Source of the DNA: Ruminococcus_G sp050944435
Lineage (GTDB): Bacteria > Bacillota > Clostridia > Lachnospirales > Lachnospiraceae
NCBI GenBank assembly: GCA_050944435.1
Contig: JBMNRB010000007.1
Span: 79,279 to 143,278 of the forward strand
Direction: 5' to 3'
Length of the DNA stretch: 64,000 nucleotides
This document shows, piece by piece, positions 26,323-35,023 of the stretch. A program made the translations under genes and the position numbers. The notes beneath the pieces are model-generated. The model was not told the origin of the DNA. It saw only the letters and a program-made list of their open reading frames with translations, and made no database searches. The first letter of the stretch is position 1, and every line of letters begins with the position of its first letter.

Positions 26323-27543
26323 TTAGAAAAACCGATAGGCGCGAATGATACTTCCTCTTTTCATCGGCGGACTTCCGGCCTCTATTTCTCCAAGAATTTC
26401 ACAATCCCGCATAGGATTAAGCATTCCATTTCCCTGCTTCTTTGCAAATCGAATCCAGGCTTCTCCCTCTATAATTTCCAGCGTTCCCGGAAGAAACCGC
26501 CTGGAAGGACTTTTCTTTGGAAAATCTTCCATCATACGCACTTGAATTTCTTCTGTGCGATACTCTTTTCTCCCGGACATTTTCCGGATCAGCGGTCTGC
26601 CCAGCATAAAAAGAGAAACCGCTGCCGCCGAAGGATTTCCTGACAGGGCAAGAATGGGTTTTCCTTCCCAGACAGCGCCCACAAAAGCCATCCCCGGCTT
26701 CATCTTTACCTTCCAGAATAAAATATCCGCCTTCAGAATCTTAAGCGCCTCCAGCACCATATCATAATCTCCCACCGATACGCCGCCGGTGGTAATCATC
26801 AGATCATGGCCTGCCAGCCCTTCCTTTATCTTCCCCGCTATTTGTTCCGCCCGGTCTTTCTCTATTCCCAGCACAGAAGTTTTTACCTGCCACCGTTGAA
26901 GATAGGAGGCAATCATATAAATACTGCTGTTCCTGATCTTTCCCGGTTTCAGTTTTTCGCCTATGGGAATCAATTCATCCCCCGTACTCAAAAGGGCGGC
27001 AGTCAGAGGACGGTAGACCGAAACCTTCTCGTATCCCAGGCCGGCCATAAGGCCCACCAGCGCTGGAGAAAGCTGTCTTCCCTTTTCTACCACCAGCTCT
27101 CCCTCTTTAACGTCTTCACCGGCCAGCACAATGTTGCTTCCCTCCCGGCAGGGGGCAAAGATGGAAACTGCAGTATCGGTAAACTGTGTGTCTTCGTACT
27201 TCACAATGGCCGTAGCGCCTGAAGGCACAGGCGCTCCGGTCAATATCTTTACGGCCTGCCCCGGGTTCAGTTCATGAACCGGAGCATAACCCGCCGGCAC
27301 TTCTTCTATGACAGAAAGAGTCACCGGATTTTCTTTTGAGGCACAAACGGTATCTGCCGCAATTAACGCGTAGCCATCGTATGGAGATCGGTCAAAGGGA
27401 GGGATACTTTCCCTGGAAATAATATCTTCCGCCAGCACCCGGCCGTCTGCTTCTGCAACCGGAACTTTTTCTGTGTCCATCTTCCGTCCCTGCTGCAGGA
27501 GCAGATTAAGTCCCTCTTCCAGCTCTACCCGTTCCGGATACAT
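26323..27543 (-). CDS. moeA: Molybdopterin molybdenumtransferase MoeA
   Basis: Inserts molybdate (or tungstate) into adenylated molybdopterin. The 406-residue protein has the MoeA N-terminal block PFDRSPYDGYALIAADT, then ILTGAPVPSGATAIVKYED, TGDELIPIGEKL, ITTGGVSVGDYDMV and LSGNPSAAAVS. The frame opens at 27576, but the ATG at 27543 follows GGGGAG by seven bases and gives the normal N-terminus. It starts 19 bases after fdhA, linking cofactor supply to its enzyme. Confidence 0.96.
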   Translation of the reverse strand: MYPERVELEEGLNLLLQQGRKMDTEKVPVAEADGRVLAEDIISRESIPPFDRSPYDGYALIAADTVCASKENPVTLSVIEEVPAGYAPVHELNPGQAVKILTGAPVPSGATAIVKYEDTQFTDTAVSIFAPCREGSNIVLAGEDVKEGELVVEKGRQLSPALVGLMAGLGYEKVSVYRPLTAALLSTGDELIPIGEKLKPGKIRNSSIYMIASYLQRWQVKTSVLGIEKDRAEQIAGKIKEGLAGHDLMITTGGVSVGDYDMVLEALKILKADILFWKVKMKPGMAFVGAVWEGKPILALSGNPSAAAVSLFMLGRPLIRKMSGRKEYRTEEIQVRMMEDFPKKSPSRRFLPGTLEIIEGEAWIRFAKKQGNGMLNPMRDCEILGEIEAGSPPMKRGSIIRAYRFF

Positions 27544-27562
27544 TCTTCTTCTCCCCTTTCCG

Positions 27563-30259
27563 TCATGCTTTTTCAATTTTTACCGCACATACTTTATATT
27601 CCGGTATCCTTGCATATTTGTCAAGGGCCGCATTGGTCAGCCAGTTGGCGTTTCCATCCGGGAAATGGAAAGGCATCCAGGATTCTCCCTGGGATACTTT
27701 TCTTCCCACACGGGCGGTAGATACGATCTGACCGCGGCGGGAGGAGACCTTTACTTTGTCCCCGGTTTTTACCCCAATGGCATCTGCATCTTTGTAATTC
27801 ATTTCAATAAACGATTTTCCCTCGATTTCCATCAGCCCCGGCGTCTTTCCTGTCATGGCTCTCGTCGTATAATGATACAGAATACGCCCGGTCATAAGGA
27901 TAATGGGATATTCTTCATCAGGAAGCTCCGCGGAAGGAACGTATTCTGCAGGATAGAACCATCCCAGTCCTCTGGTGAACTTACCCACATGCAGAATCGG
28001 CGTTCCCGGATGATCTTTTGTGGGGCAGGGCCACTGCAGCGTTTCCCCTGCATCCAGTCTGGCATGGCTGATACCGCCGAAACTTGGCGTCACAGAGGCG
28101 ATCTCATCCATAATCTGCGCCGGAGTCAGGTAAGGCTGGGGATATCCCATCCGATTCATAATATCAATAAAAATATCCGTATCCGGTCTTGCTTCTCCCG
28201 GTATTGTCACCGCCTTGCGCACCCGCTGTACCCTGCGCTCCGTGTTGCTGAATGTACCTTCTTTCTCTGCGTAGCTGACGCCCGGCAGAATAACATCGGC
28301 GTACTGTGCCGTTTCTGTCATGAAAAGCTCATTCATCACCACAAAATCCAGAGATTCCAGCGCTTTGATGATGTGGGCGGTATCCGGGTCGGTCACGATA
28401 GGATCTTCTCCGAAAATATACAGTCCCTTTACCTCTCCCCGGATAGCCGCCGGCCATACGTCCGTTGCATGCATACCCGGATTGGGATTCAATTTCTTGC
28501 CCCAGGCCTTTTCAAACTTGGCAATCACATCGGGATTGGTCACCTTCTGATAACCGGGGAAATCTCCCGGCAGAGCCCCCATATCGCAGGCGCCCTGTAC
28601 GTTATTCTGACCGCGCAGAGGATTGACGCCGCATCCCTCTCTTCCCAGTTTACCCACCAGCATGGCCATGTTGGACATGGACATAACGCCTTCCGTGCCG
28701 GTGGAATGCTCAGTCACACCCAGGCAGTAAATAATGGGGGCTTTGTCTGCTTTCGCATACATAACAGCGGCTTTGCGCAGATCATCCGGATCAATATGGC
28801 AGATTTCACCTACCTTCTCCGGCGTGTAATCCTTGACGATTTCCTTTATCTTTTCATAGCCTTCTGTCCTCTCTTCGATGAACTTCATATCCTGAAGGCC
28901 TTCTTCGATAATTACATGCATCATGCCGTTGGCAAAAGCCACATTGGTTCCCGGTCGGAGTTTCAGATGAATATCTGCATGCTTCGCCAAATCAATATCT
29001 CTCGGGTCTACCACGATTATCTTGCATCCCCGCTGCACCGCCTGACGGATCTGCATGCCCACCACCGGATGGGCTTCCTCCGGATTGGAACCTACCAGCA
29101 TAATCACATCAGGTTTCTGAGTGATATCGGCAATGGGATTGGTCATGGCTCCGGAACCCAGCGTCATAGACAGTCCGGATACAGACGCGGAATGACAGAC
29201 GCGGGCACAGTTATCTACGTTGTTGGTCTCAAATGCGCAGCGAACCAGCTTCTGCATCATATAAATATCTTCGTTGGGCGAACGGGAGCAGGCAAATCCC
29301 GCCAGTGCGTCCGGTCCGTATTTTTTCTTGATTTCCAGGAACCTGGATGCAACCAGATCCAGCGCTTCATCCCAGGAGGCCCGTTCAAATTCTCCGGTTT
29401 CTTTATTTTTAATCAATGGATGGGTCAGTCTCTCCGGTGAATGGACAAAATCAAAAGAACCGGAACGGCCTTTTACGCAGAGCAGTCCCCGGTTGGAAGG
29501 ACCGTCGGCGGCTTCTGTATCCACAATTTTTCCGTCTTTTACAATGAGATAATACTGACATCCCGTAGCACAGTGGGGACATGTGGTAAGCACTTTCTTT
29601 TCCACCTGCCATGGGCGATAATTCTTTCTGCGTTTTGAACTTAATGCTCCGGTGGGACATGCCGCTACACAGTTTCCGCAAGACTCGCAGGAGCTTTCAC
29701 GCAGGGGCACGCCAAAGGGCGTGGAAATCACAGAATTAAATCCTCTCTCCGCTGTATCGATCGCTCCTCTTCCCACAATCTTATTGCACGTATTAACGCA
29801 CCGGTGGCACAAAATACACAGATTGGGATCATAAGTAAAGAACGGATTGGAATCATCTATGGGAAATTCAGTCATTTCTCCTTCATAACTGGTTTTTTCC
29901 ACTCCGTATTCATAGCAGTAATCCTGCAGTTTACATGAACCGTTTCCCGCACAGGAAAAACAGTCCGTCTTATGATTGGAAAGCAGAAGGTCCAGCACGC
30001 CTTTTCTGGATGCAATAACCTTTTCACTTTTTGTCTGTATCACGTCGCCTTCCGAAACGTGAGCGGAACAGGCCGTATCCAGTTTGCTCCAGCCACGGTT
30101 TTCAATTTCCACCATGCACATACGGCAGGAACCATCCGGCATCAGACCTTTAATATAACACAACGTAGGAATCTTAATGCCGACTGATTCGGCTGCCTGA
30201 AGAATTGTAGTCCCTTTTTCTACCTCCACAGGGATTCCATCGATGACTGCATGAATCAT
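27563..30259 (-). CDS. fdhA: Formate dehydrogenase catalytic subunit, cysteine type
   Basis: Reduces CO2 to formate (or the reverse) at a Mo- or W-bis-molybdopterin centre. Domains in the 898 residues are an N-terminal [2Fe-2S] domain (C34, C45, C48, C64), a Hx3C-type cluster segment (H96, C100, C103, C109), a two-[4Fe-4S] ferredoxin segment (C148-C158 and C191-C201), the molybdopterin-oxidoreductase core with its own cluster (C227, C230, C234, C261), and a C-terminal dinucleotide-binding domain. The metal ligand in NCARVCHSAS is C355, next to H356. Its codon is TGT (29197-29195), so this is not a selenoprotein. It is encoded with NuoF- and NuoE-like subunits, suggesting an NAD-linked, possibly electron-bifurcating enzyme. 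Confidence 0.95.
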   Translation of the reverse strand: MIHAVIDGIPVEVEKGTTILQAAESVGIKIPTLCYIKGLMPDGSCRMCMVEIENRGWSKLDTACSAHVSEGDVIQTKSEKVIASRKGVLDLLLSNHKTDCFSCAGNGSCKLQDYCYEYGVEKTSYEGEMTEFPIDDSNPFFTYDPNLCILCHRCVNTCNKIVGRGAIDTAERGFNSVISTPFGVPLRESSCESCGNCVAACPTGALSSKRRKNYRPWQVEKKVLTTCPHCATGCQYYLIVKDGKIVDTEAADGPSNRGLLCVKGRSGSFDFVHSPERLTHPLIKNKETGEFERASWDEALDLVASRFLEIKKKYGPDALAGFACSRSPNEDIYMMQKLVRCAFETNNVDNCARVCHSASVSGLSMTLGSGAMTNPIADITQKPDVIMLVGSNPEEAHPVVGMQIRQAVQRGCKIIVVDPRDIDLAKHADIHLKLRPGTNVAFANGMMHVIIEEGLQDMKFIEERTEGYEKIKEIVKDYTPEKVGEICHIDPDDLRKAAVMYAKADKAPIIYCLGVTEHSTGTEGVMSMSNMAMLVGKLGREGCGVNPLRGQNNVQGACDMGALPGDFPGYQKVTNPDVIAKFEKAWGKKLNPNPGMHATDVWPAAIRGEVKGLYIFGEDPIVTDPDTAHIIKALESLDFVVMNELFMTETAQYADVILPGVSYAEKEGTFSNTERRVQRVRKAVTIPGEARPDTDIFIDIMNRMGYPQPYLTPAQIMDEIASVTPSFGGISHARLDAGETLQWPCPTKDHPGTPILHVGKFTRGLGWFYPAEYVPSAELPDEEYPIILMTGRILYHYTTRAMTGKTPGLMEIEGKSFIEMNYKDADAIGVKTGDKVKVSSRRGQIVSTARVGRKVSQGESWMPFHFPDGNANWLTNAALDKYARIPEYKVCAVKIEKA

Positions 30260-30271
30260 AGTCTCTCCTCC

Positions 30272-32152
30272 TTACTCCACATACACTGCGCCGAAATTAC
30301 ATCCTTCCAGACAGGCGCCGCAGCGGATACATTTTGTCTGGTCAATCTGATGGGGCTGTTTTTTCTCGCCGGCAATCGCTCCCACCGGACATTCTCTGGC
30401 ACATTTGGTACACCCTTTACATTTCTCAGGATCAATCTGATACTGTTTTAATGCCTGACAGGTATGGGATTTGCATCGTTTGTCCACTATATGTTCCATA
30501 TATTCGTCGCGGAAAGTTCTCAGCGTACTGATAACCGGCAGCGGAGCGCTCTTTCCAAGACCGCACAGAGAATTGGTTTTGACAAACTCTGCGATTTCTT
30601 CCAGCCGGTCCAGATCCTCCACCTTTCCTTTTCCCGCCACGATCCGTTCCAGGATCTCCAGCATACGTTTCGTCCCGATACGGCAAGGAGTACATTTTCC
30701 ACAGGATTCTCTCTGGGTAAAACTCATAAAGAACCGCGCCACTTCCACCATACAGGTATGTTCATCCATGACAACCAGACCGCCGGAACCCACGATGGCA
30801 TTATATTTTTTCACAGAATCGAAATCCAGTCCCACATCCAGGTGATCTTTCGTAAGGCATCCGCCGGAAGGCCCTCCAATCTGCACCGCTTTAAACTCAG
30901 CGCCGCCTTTCAGACCGCCGCCGATATCGTAGATAATCTCCCGGAGAGTCGTTCCCATGGGAACCTCAATCAACCCGGTATTTTCAATAGCTCCTGTGAT
31001 GGAGAAGGTTTTCGTGCCGGGACTCTTTTCAGAACCGATGGTCCGGAACCAGTCTGCCCCCTTCAGCACTATCTTCGGCACATTGGCATATGTCTCCACA
31101 TTATTCAGCACCGTCGGCTTTGCCCAGAGGCCCTGATCTACCGTTCTGGGAGGCTTGGTCCTGGGCATTCCTCTGTTTCCTTCTATGGACGCCGTCAGCG
31201 CGCTTCCTTCGCCGCAGACAAAGGCGCCTGCACCTCTGTTGATATGAAGATGGAAAGTAAAATCAGTTCCCAGAATATTTTCTCCCAACAGTCCTGCCTT
31301 TTCCAATTCCCCAATGGCATACCGCAGTCTTGCTACAGAAAGGGGGTACTCCGCACGCACATAAATATAACCGTTCTCAGATCCCACTGCGTATCCGGCA
31401 ATGATCATCCCTTCCAGCAATTTATAGGGATCACCCTCCATGACCGAACCATCCATGAAAGCGCCCGGATCCCCTTCGTCTCCATTGCAGACCACATACC
31501 GCTCTTTTTCTTCCTGAGCCGCCACTTGTTTCCATTTTCTTCCTGTGGGGAAACCGCCGCCGCCTCTGCCGCGAAGGCCTGATTTATCAACTTCCTCTAC
31601 CACTTCTTCCGGCTTCATCTCAAAAAGAGCCTTTTCCAGCGCTTTAAACCCGCCGGACGCCAGGTACTCACTGAGAGACTGGGCGTCGTACTTTCCGCAA
31701 TTCTCCAGTACAATACGCGTCTGCTTCGCAATGAAAGGAATTTCTTCCGGATGACGGTATGTTTTTTCTCCCTGATGGTACAAAAGCCGCTCAATGACCT
31801 CATCCTTTTGAATGCTTTTCTCAATAATTTCCTCACAGTCATCCTGCTGCACTTTTATGTACTGAATCGTACTGTCTTTTTTCTGAATTCTTACAAGAGG
31901 TCCCAACTCACAAAAACCCTGGCAGCCGGTTTTCTTAATTCCCATATGAGCATCGCTGTCGTGGTGTGCAAATTCCAGAGAAACTCCCGGCATATCTTTC
32001 AAAAGCTCCTGAAACTTTTCGTAGATTTTCTCCGATCCGGAAGCCACGCAGCCGGTACCTGAACAGACAAGAATCCGGCAGTCATAGGATTCAATTTCCT
32101 TTACGGCTTCCTTCTGAACCTCTATCAAATCATTTCTATCTTTCAGAATCAT
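30272..32152 (-). CDS. NuoF-like NAD(H)/FMN subunit of the formate dehydrogenase complex (HydB/HylB type)
   Basis: A 626-residue flavoprotein subunit that passes electrons between NAD(H) and FeS clusters. It has an N-terminal thioredoxin-like [2Fe-2S] domain (C30, C35, C77, C81) and the NADH- and FMN-binding NuoF core (GLRGRGGGGFPTGRKW, CNGDEGDPGAFMD). The cluster motif SCGKCTPCRIGT comes next, and the C-terminus carries two [4Fe-4S] sites (CKGCTKCARECP and CIRCGACLEGCN). This three-part layout is that of HydB-type subunits in electron-bifurcating hydrogenases and formate dehydrogenases. It overlaps the NuoE-like gene by ATGA. The window has no hydrogenase subunit, so formate dehydrogenase is the visible partner. 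Confidence 0.94.
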   Translation of the reverse strand: MILKDRNDLIEVQKEAVKEIESYDCRILVCSGTGCVASGSEKIYEKFQELLKDMPGVSLEFAHHDSDAHMGIKKTGCQGFCELGPLVRIQKKDSTIQYIKVQQDDCEEIIEKSIQKDEVIERLLYHQGEKTYRHPEEIPFIAKQTRIVLENCGKYDAQSLSEYLASGGFKALEKALFEMKPEEVVEEVDKSGLRGRGGGGFPTGRKWKQVAAQEEKERYVVCNGDEGDPGAFMDGSVMEGDPYKLLEGMIIAGYAVGSENGYIYVRAEYPLSVARLRYAIGELEKAGLLGENILGTDFTFHLHINRGAGAFVCGEGSALTASIEGNRGMPRTKPPRTVDQGLWAKPTVLNNVETYANVPKIVLKGADWFRTIGSEKSPGTKTFSITGAIENTGLIEVPMGTTLREIIYDIGGGLKGGAEFKAVQIGGPSGGCLTKDHLDVGLDFDSVKKYNAIVGSGGLVVMDEHTCMVEVARFFMSFTQRESCGKCTPCRIGTKRMLEILERIVAGKGKVEDLDRLEEIAEFVKTNSLCGLGKSAPLPVISTLRTFRDEYMEHIVDKRCKSHTCQALKQYQIDPEKCKGCTKCARECPVGAIAGEKKQPHQIDQTKCIRCGACLEGCNFGAVYVE

Positions 32153-32628
32153 TTGCTATCACCTCTCAATTCGCGAACAACGGCAACGGCCTTTTCCGGC
32201 GTCATCTTGGGATATACTTCATCGTTAATCGTCATGGTCGGCGCCAGGCCGCAGGCTCCAAGACAGGACACCGTCTCCACAGTGAAAAGCATATCGTCCG
32301 TCGTCTTTTTCTTTTTACTGAGTCCCAGCTCTTGATAAAGAGCTTCCAGGACAGGAATAGATTTTTTCACGTGGCAGGCGGTGCCGTCACAGACTTTAAT
32401 AATATATTTTCCCTTTGGTTCAAAGGAAAAATTCTCATAAAAAGTAGCGACACTGTAAGCCTTTGCCTCTGTCACTCCAATCTGTCTGGCCACATAAGTC
32501 AGCAATTCTCCAGGCAGATATCGATATTCTGCCTGGATATCCTGCATAACGGGAATCAGAGAGCTGGCTTTCCTGCCGTACCGCTCAATAATTCCATCCG
32601 TCAAATCATAATAGGACTGATCCAGCAT
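32149..32628 (-). CDS. NuoE-like [2Fe-2S] subunit (HydC/HylC type)
   Basis: A 159-residue thioredoxin-like ferredoxin subunit with ligands C80, C85, C122 and C126 (VCDGTACHVKKS and CLGACGLAP). It pairs with the NuoF-like subunit next to it. Length and motif spacing are standard. The stop overlaps the next start by four bases, so the two subunits are probably made in equal amounts. Confidence 0.95.
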   Translation of the reverse strand: MLDQSYYDLTDGIIERYGRKASSLIPVMQDIQAEYRYLPGELLTYVARQIGVTEAKAYSVATFYENFSFEPKGKYIIKVCDGTACHVKKSIPVLEALYQELGLSKKKKTTDDMLFTVETVSCLGACGLAPTMTINDEVYPKMTPEKAVAVVRELRGDSK

Positions 32629-32640
32629 AATGTCTCCTCC

Positions 32641-33495
32641 TTACTTTCCGCATTTGCGCATGGCAGCTTCCACCACATGACCAACCAATACCGATGTAGT
32701 CACGCTGCCCACGCCGCCGGGAACCGGCGTAATAGCCTCCACCACCGGTTCTGCCTTCTCATAATCAACATCTCCACAGAGTTTTCCTTCTTCATTCACA
32801 TTGATGCCCACATCAATGACAATCTGCCCCGGTGACAGATAGGAATCATCCACCACACCGGCCCGGCCGGCTGCCACAATCACAATATCCGCTTCCCGGA
32901 CCACAGAAGGCATATCCTTTGTTCTGGTATGACATATGGTAACCGTAGCATTTTTTTTCAGCAGCATCATCGCCGCCGGTTTTCCCACTACCAGGCTGCG
33001 TCCCACTACAACGGCCTTTTTCCCTGTACAGTCGATTCCGTAATGATCCAGAATCTCCATGCATGCTTGGGGTGTACAGGGAGGAAATCCCTGAGGCGTA
33101 CTGGTAAACACTCCAACCATGGAGCCATCGGTAATGCCGTCCACATCCTTTTCCGGCGCCAGCGCCTGAATTATCTCTTTTTCATTCAAATGTTTCGGCA
33201 GAGGACGGAAAATCAACACACCGTGAATATCCTCCCTTTCATTTACCTCACGGATAGTTTCCATCAGTTCCGCCTGGGATACGGATTCCGGAAGCAGAAA
33301 TTTTTCATATTCCACTCCCAGAGTCTCGCACCTTTTTACTGCCCCCCGTTCGTAGGAGAGATCATCGGGACGTTCTCCTACTCTCACAATACCAAGAACA
33401 GGCGTAACGCCCTTTTCTTTCAATTTATCAACATCACTTTTGATCCGCTCATTCAGCGCCGCTGTCACTTCTTTTCCCAGTAGTTGTCTGGCCAT
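32641..33495 (-). CDS. folD: Methylenetetrahydrofolate dehydrogenase / methenyl-THF cyclohydrolase FolD
   Basis: Interconverts methylene-, methenyl- and formyl-tetrahydrofolate in the methyl branch of the Wood-Ljungdahl pathway. The 284 residues show FRPLPKHLNEKEII, PCTPQACMEIL and the nucleotide-binding VVGRSLVVGKPAAMMLL. In SYERGAVKRCETLG the usual catalytic tyrosine/lysine helix appears as the Y...K pair. It lies 15 bases after fchA, whose cyclodeaminase could supply methenyl-THF from formimino-THF. Confidence 0.96.
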   Translation of the reverse strand: MARQLLGKEVTAALNERIKSDVDKLKEKGVTPVLGIVRVGERPDDLSYERGAVKRCETLGVEYEKFLLPESVSQAELMETIREVNEREDIHGVLIFRPLPKHLNEKEIIQALAPEKDVDGITDGSMVGVFTSTPQGFPPCTPQACMEILDHYGIDCTGKKAVVVGRSLVVGKPAAMMLLKKNATVTICHTRTKDMPSVVREADIVIVAAGRAGVVDDSYLSPGQIVIDVGINVNEEGKLCGDVDYEKAEPVVEAITPVPGGVGSVTTSVLVGHVVEAAMRKCGK

Positions 33496-33510
33496 ACAAT
33501 AACTCCTCCA

Positions 33511-34140
33511 TTATTTCAAACGATTCAGCACTTCATTATAAACACGCTCCGCCTTTTTCGGATAGTAGTCCAGCATTGCATCGCATTTTGCATTCAGCTG
33601 CTCCGCATACTCCCTGTCTTTCATCGCTTTCGTATTAATATACACATTCAGGCTGGCGCCTTTCAGTGCTGCCTTACAGAATTCAATTCCCACACCTGCA
33701 TCGCTGATGGCCAGGGCAGAGCCTTTTCCGGCGAAATCTGCGATAATATCAATGGCCTCGCAGCAGGAAGCCATAATCTCCATAGGAACTGTACAGGCTT
33801 CTTTCAACGCGCTCTCCATCACCCGCTCTTTTTCCGCCCTCTGCTCTTCCGTATCTTTAGGCATTCCATAGGCTTTGGATAAAGGTTCAAAGAATTCCGC
33901 ATCTCTTTCCACCAGTCCAAGAAGCTGCTTCTGCATGATATCGCATCTGGCTTTCAATGCCCACATTTCTTCCTCTATGTCTATATACTTCTTTTTTCCC
34001 ACTGTCAAAGACCCTACCATATTTCCTAGGGCCGTTCCAATTGCCGCCACTAAAGCGGAAGCTCCGCCGCCGCCGGGTACTGCGGCTTTCGATGCCAGCA
34101 CATCCACAAATTCATTGCACGGTAACGTAGATAATTCCAT
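33511..34140 (-). CDS. fchA: Formiminotetrahydrofolate cyclodeaminase family protein (FchA)
   Basis: A cyclodeaminase/cyclohydrolase of the methyl branch, converting formimino-THF or formyl-THF to methenyl-THF. The 209-residue all-helical protein has VPGGGGASALVAAIGTALG near the N-terminus and a conserved SDAGVGIEFCKAAL segment. The open frame begins at 34179, but the ATG at 34140 follows AAAGGAG by seven bases. In acetogens this gene commonly sits with folD, as here. It appears to be the first gene of the fchA-folD-fdh-mob operon. Confidence 0.92.
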   Translation of the reverse strand: MELSTLPCNEFVDVLASKAAVPGGGGASALVAAIGTALGNMVGSLTVGKKKYIDIEEEMWALKARCDIMQKQLLGLVERDAEFFEPLSKAYGMPKDTEEQRAEKERVMESALKEACTVPMEIMASCCEAIDIIADFAGKGSALAISDAGVGIEFCKAALKGASLNVYINTKAMKDREYAEQLNAKCDAMLDYYPKKAERVYNEVLNRLK

Positions 34141-34294
34141 TTCAATACTCCTTTTTAATTGTTTTATCCATACAATCATAATACGTTTGCGGGAAAATTT
34201 CCATTAGATTTTACTATTTTTTCATATATTTTTATAACATTCGTCAGATTTTTCTTTTTCCTATATTTTATAAATTTATATCAAAACATATGAT

Positions 34295-34350
34295 AAAAAG
34301 GACGCTGCAAGATTCAGTCATACAAAGTATCACATGAATTTACAACGTCC
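34295..34350 (-). terminator. Terminator after the DUF3786 gene
   Basis: GGACG (34300-34304) pairs with CGTCC (34346-34350), and the stem continues with bulges through CTGCAAGATTCA / TGAATTTACAA. On the minus strand five T residues follow. It separates the CODH/ACS operon from fchA-folD-fdh. The rest of the gap to fchA (34141-34294) is AT-rich and shows no convincing promoter. Confidence 0.6.
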
Positions 34351-34360
34351 GTTTATATTT

Positions 34361-35008
34361 CTATTGCGCACTCAGCGCTTTTAATACGCCAATAGACACA
34401 TCGCCAACGACAGCCATATCTTCTCCATGGAAGGCCGCTGAAAAATTGTCAGCAAAAAGAATCTGTGCTGACGGCGGAAACTCGTCGTCTCCCGTCCACA
34501 AAATAAACCGCAGACGGAGATTATTCATGAATTCAAATTCATAACCGCAGTCTCCGTATTCCAGTCTGACCGCTCCCAATCGTTCCATAATATTCTGAAA
34601 CTGATCCAGCTTATTGCCATAGCCATAAGCCAAGCGAAAAATACAGCGTCCCTGAAACTGCCGGAAGTATACCTCACCCCAGGGCATTTCCCGATAGGTA
34701 AGAAAATTTCCGGAAGCGGGCGCAGCCGTTCCCTCCAGAAGATAACGCAATACCAGTATTTTGGCATTAGCCGCATTTTCCAGAGGATAATAACGGATAA
34801 CCTCTTCCTTTACCGCCGTGATCTTATAATCCGGCCAGGAAATCTTATAGGTGCATCCCATCAGACGCAACGTAAACAGACCGTCCGTTTCATCATAGGG
34901 AATCTGAGTTCTTTCACTGATCGCAGCCGGATCCTCCTTCTGATATCGTTCTAAATAATATTCATAAGGAATCCGTTCTTTGCTGTCTTTATCATAATTA
35001 AATTCCAT
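34361..35008 (-). CDS. DUF3786 domain protein at the end of the CODH/ACS operon
   Basis: A 215-residue soluble protein of unknown function. It resembles the DUF3786 family, often found beside corrinoid and acetyl-CoA-pathway genes in anaerobes. Visible marks are TDGLFTLRLMGCTYKISWP in the N-terminal half and FMNNLRLRFILWTGDDEFP plus AQILFADNF in the C-terminal half. There is one conspicuous cysteine in MGCTY and no cluster motif. The ATG at 35008 follows GAGG by five bases; a GTG two codons earlier is an alternative. It follows acsV by 15 bases. A part in corrinoid protein activation is inferred from position only. Confidence 0.78.
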   Translation of the reverse strand: MEFNYDKDSKERIPYEYYLERYQKEDPAAISERTQIPYDETDGLFTLRLMGCTYKISWPDYKITAVKEEVIRYYPLENAANAKILVLRYLLEGTAAPASGNFLTYREMPWGEVYFRQFQGRCIFRLAYGYGNKLDQFQNIMERLGAVRLEYGDCGYEFEFMNNLRLRFILWTGDDEFPPSAQILFADNFSAAFHGEDMAVVGDVSIGVLKALSAQ

Positions 35009-35023
35009 AGTCACCTCAAATGC

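Noticed and set aside
29195..29197. Possible selenocysteine codon in formate dehydrogenase
   Set aside because: The codon is TGT, not TGA, and the frame needs no recoding.
27473..29440. 655-codon open frame on the plus strand
   Set aside because: Antisense to fdhA, with no family match, no ribosome binding site and unusual composition.
34141..34294. Promoter for fchA
   Set aside because: The stretch is AT-rich and many weak -10 matches occur, but none has a fitting -35 at 16-18 bases.
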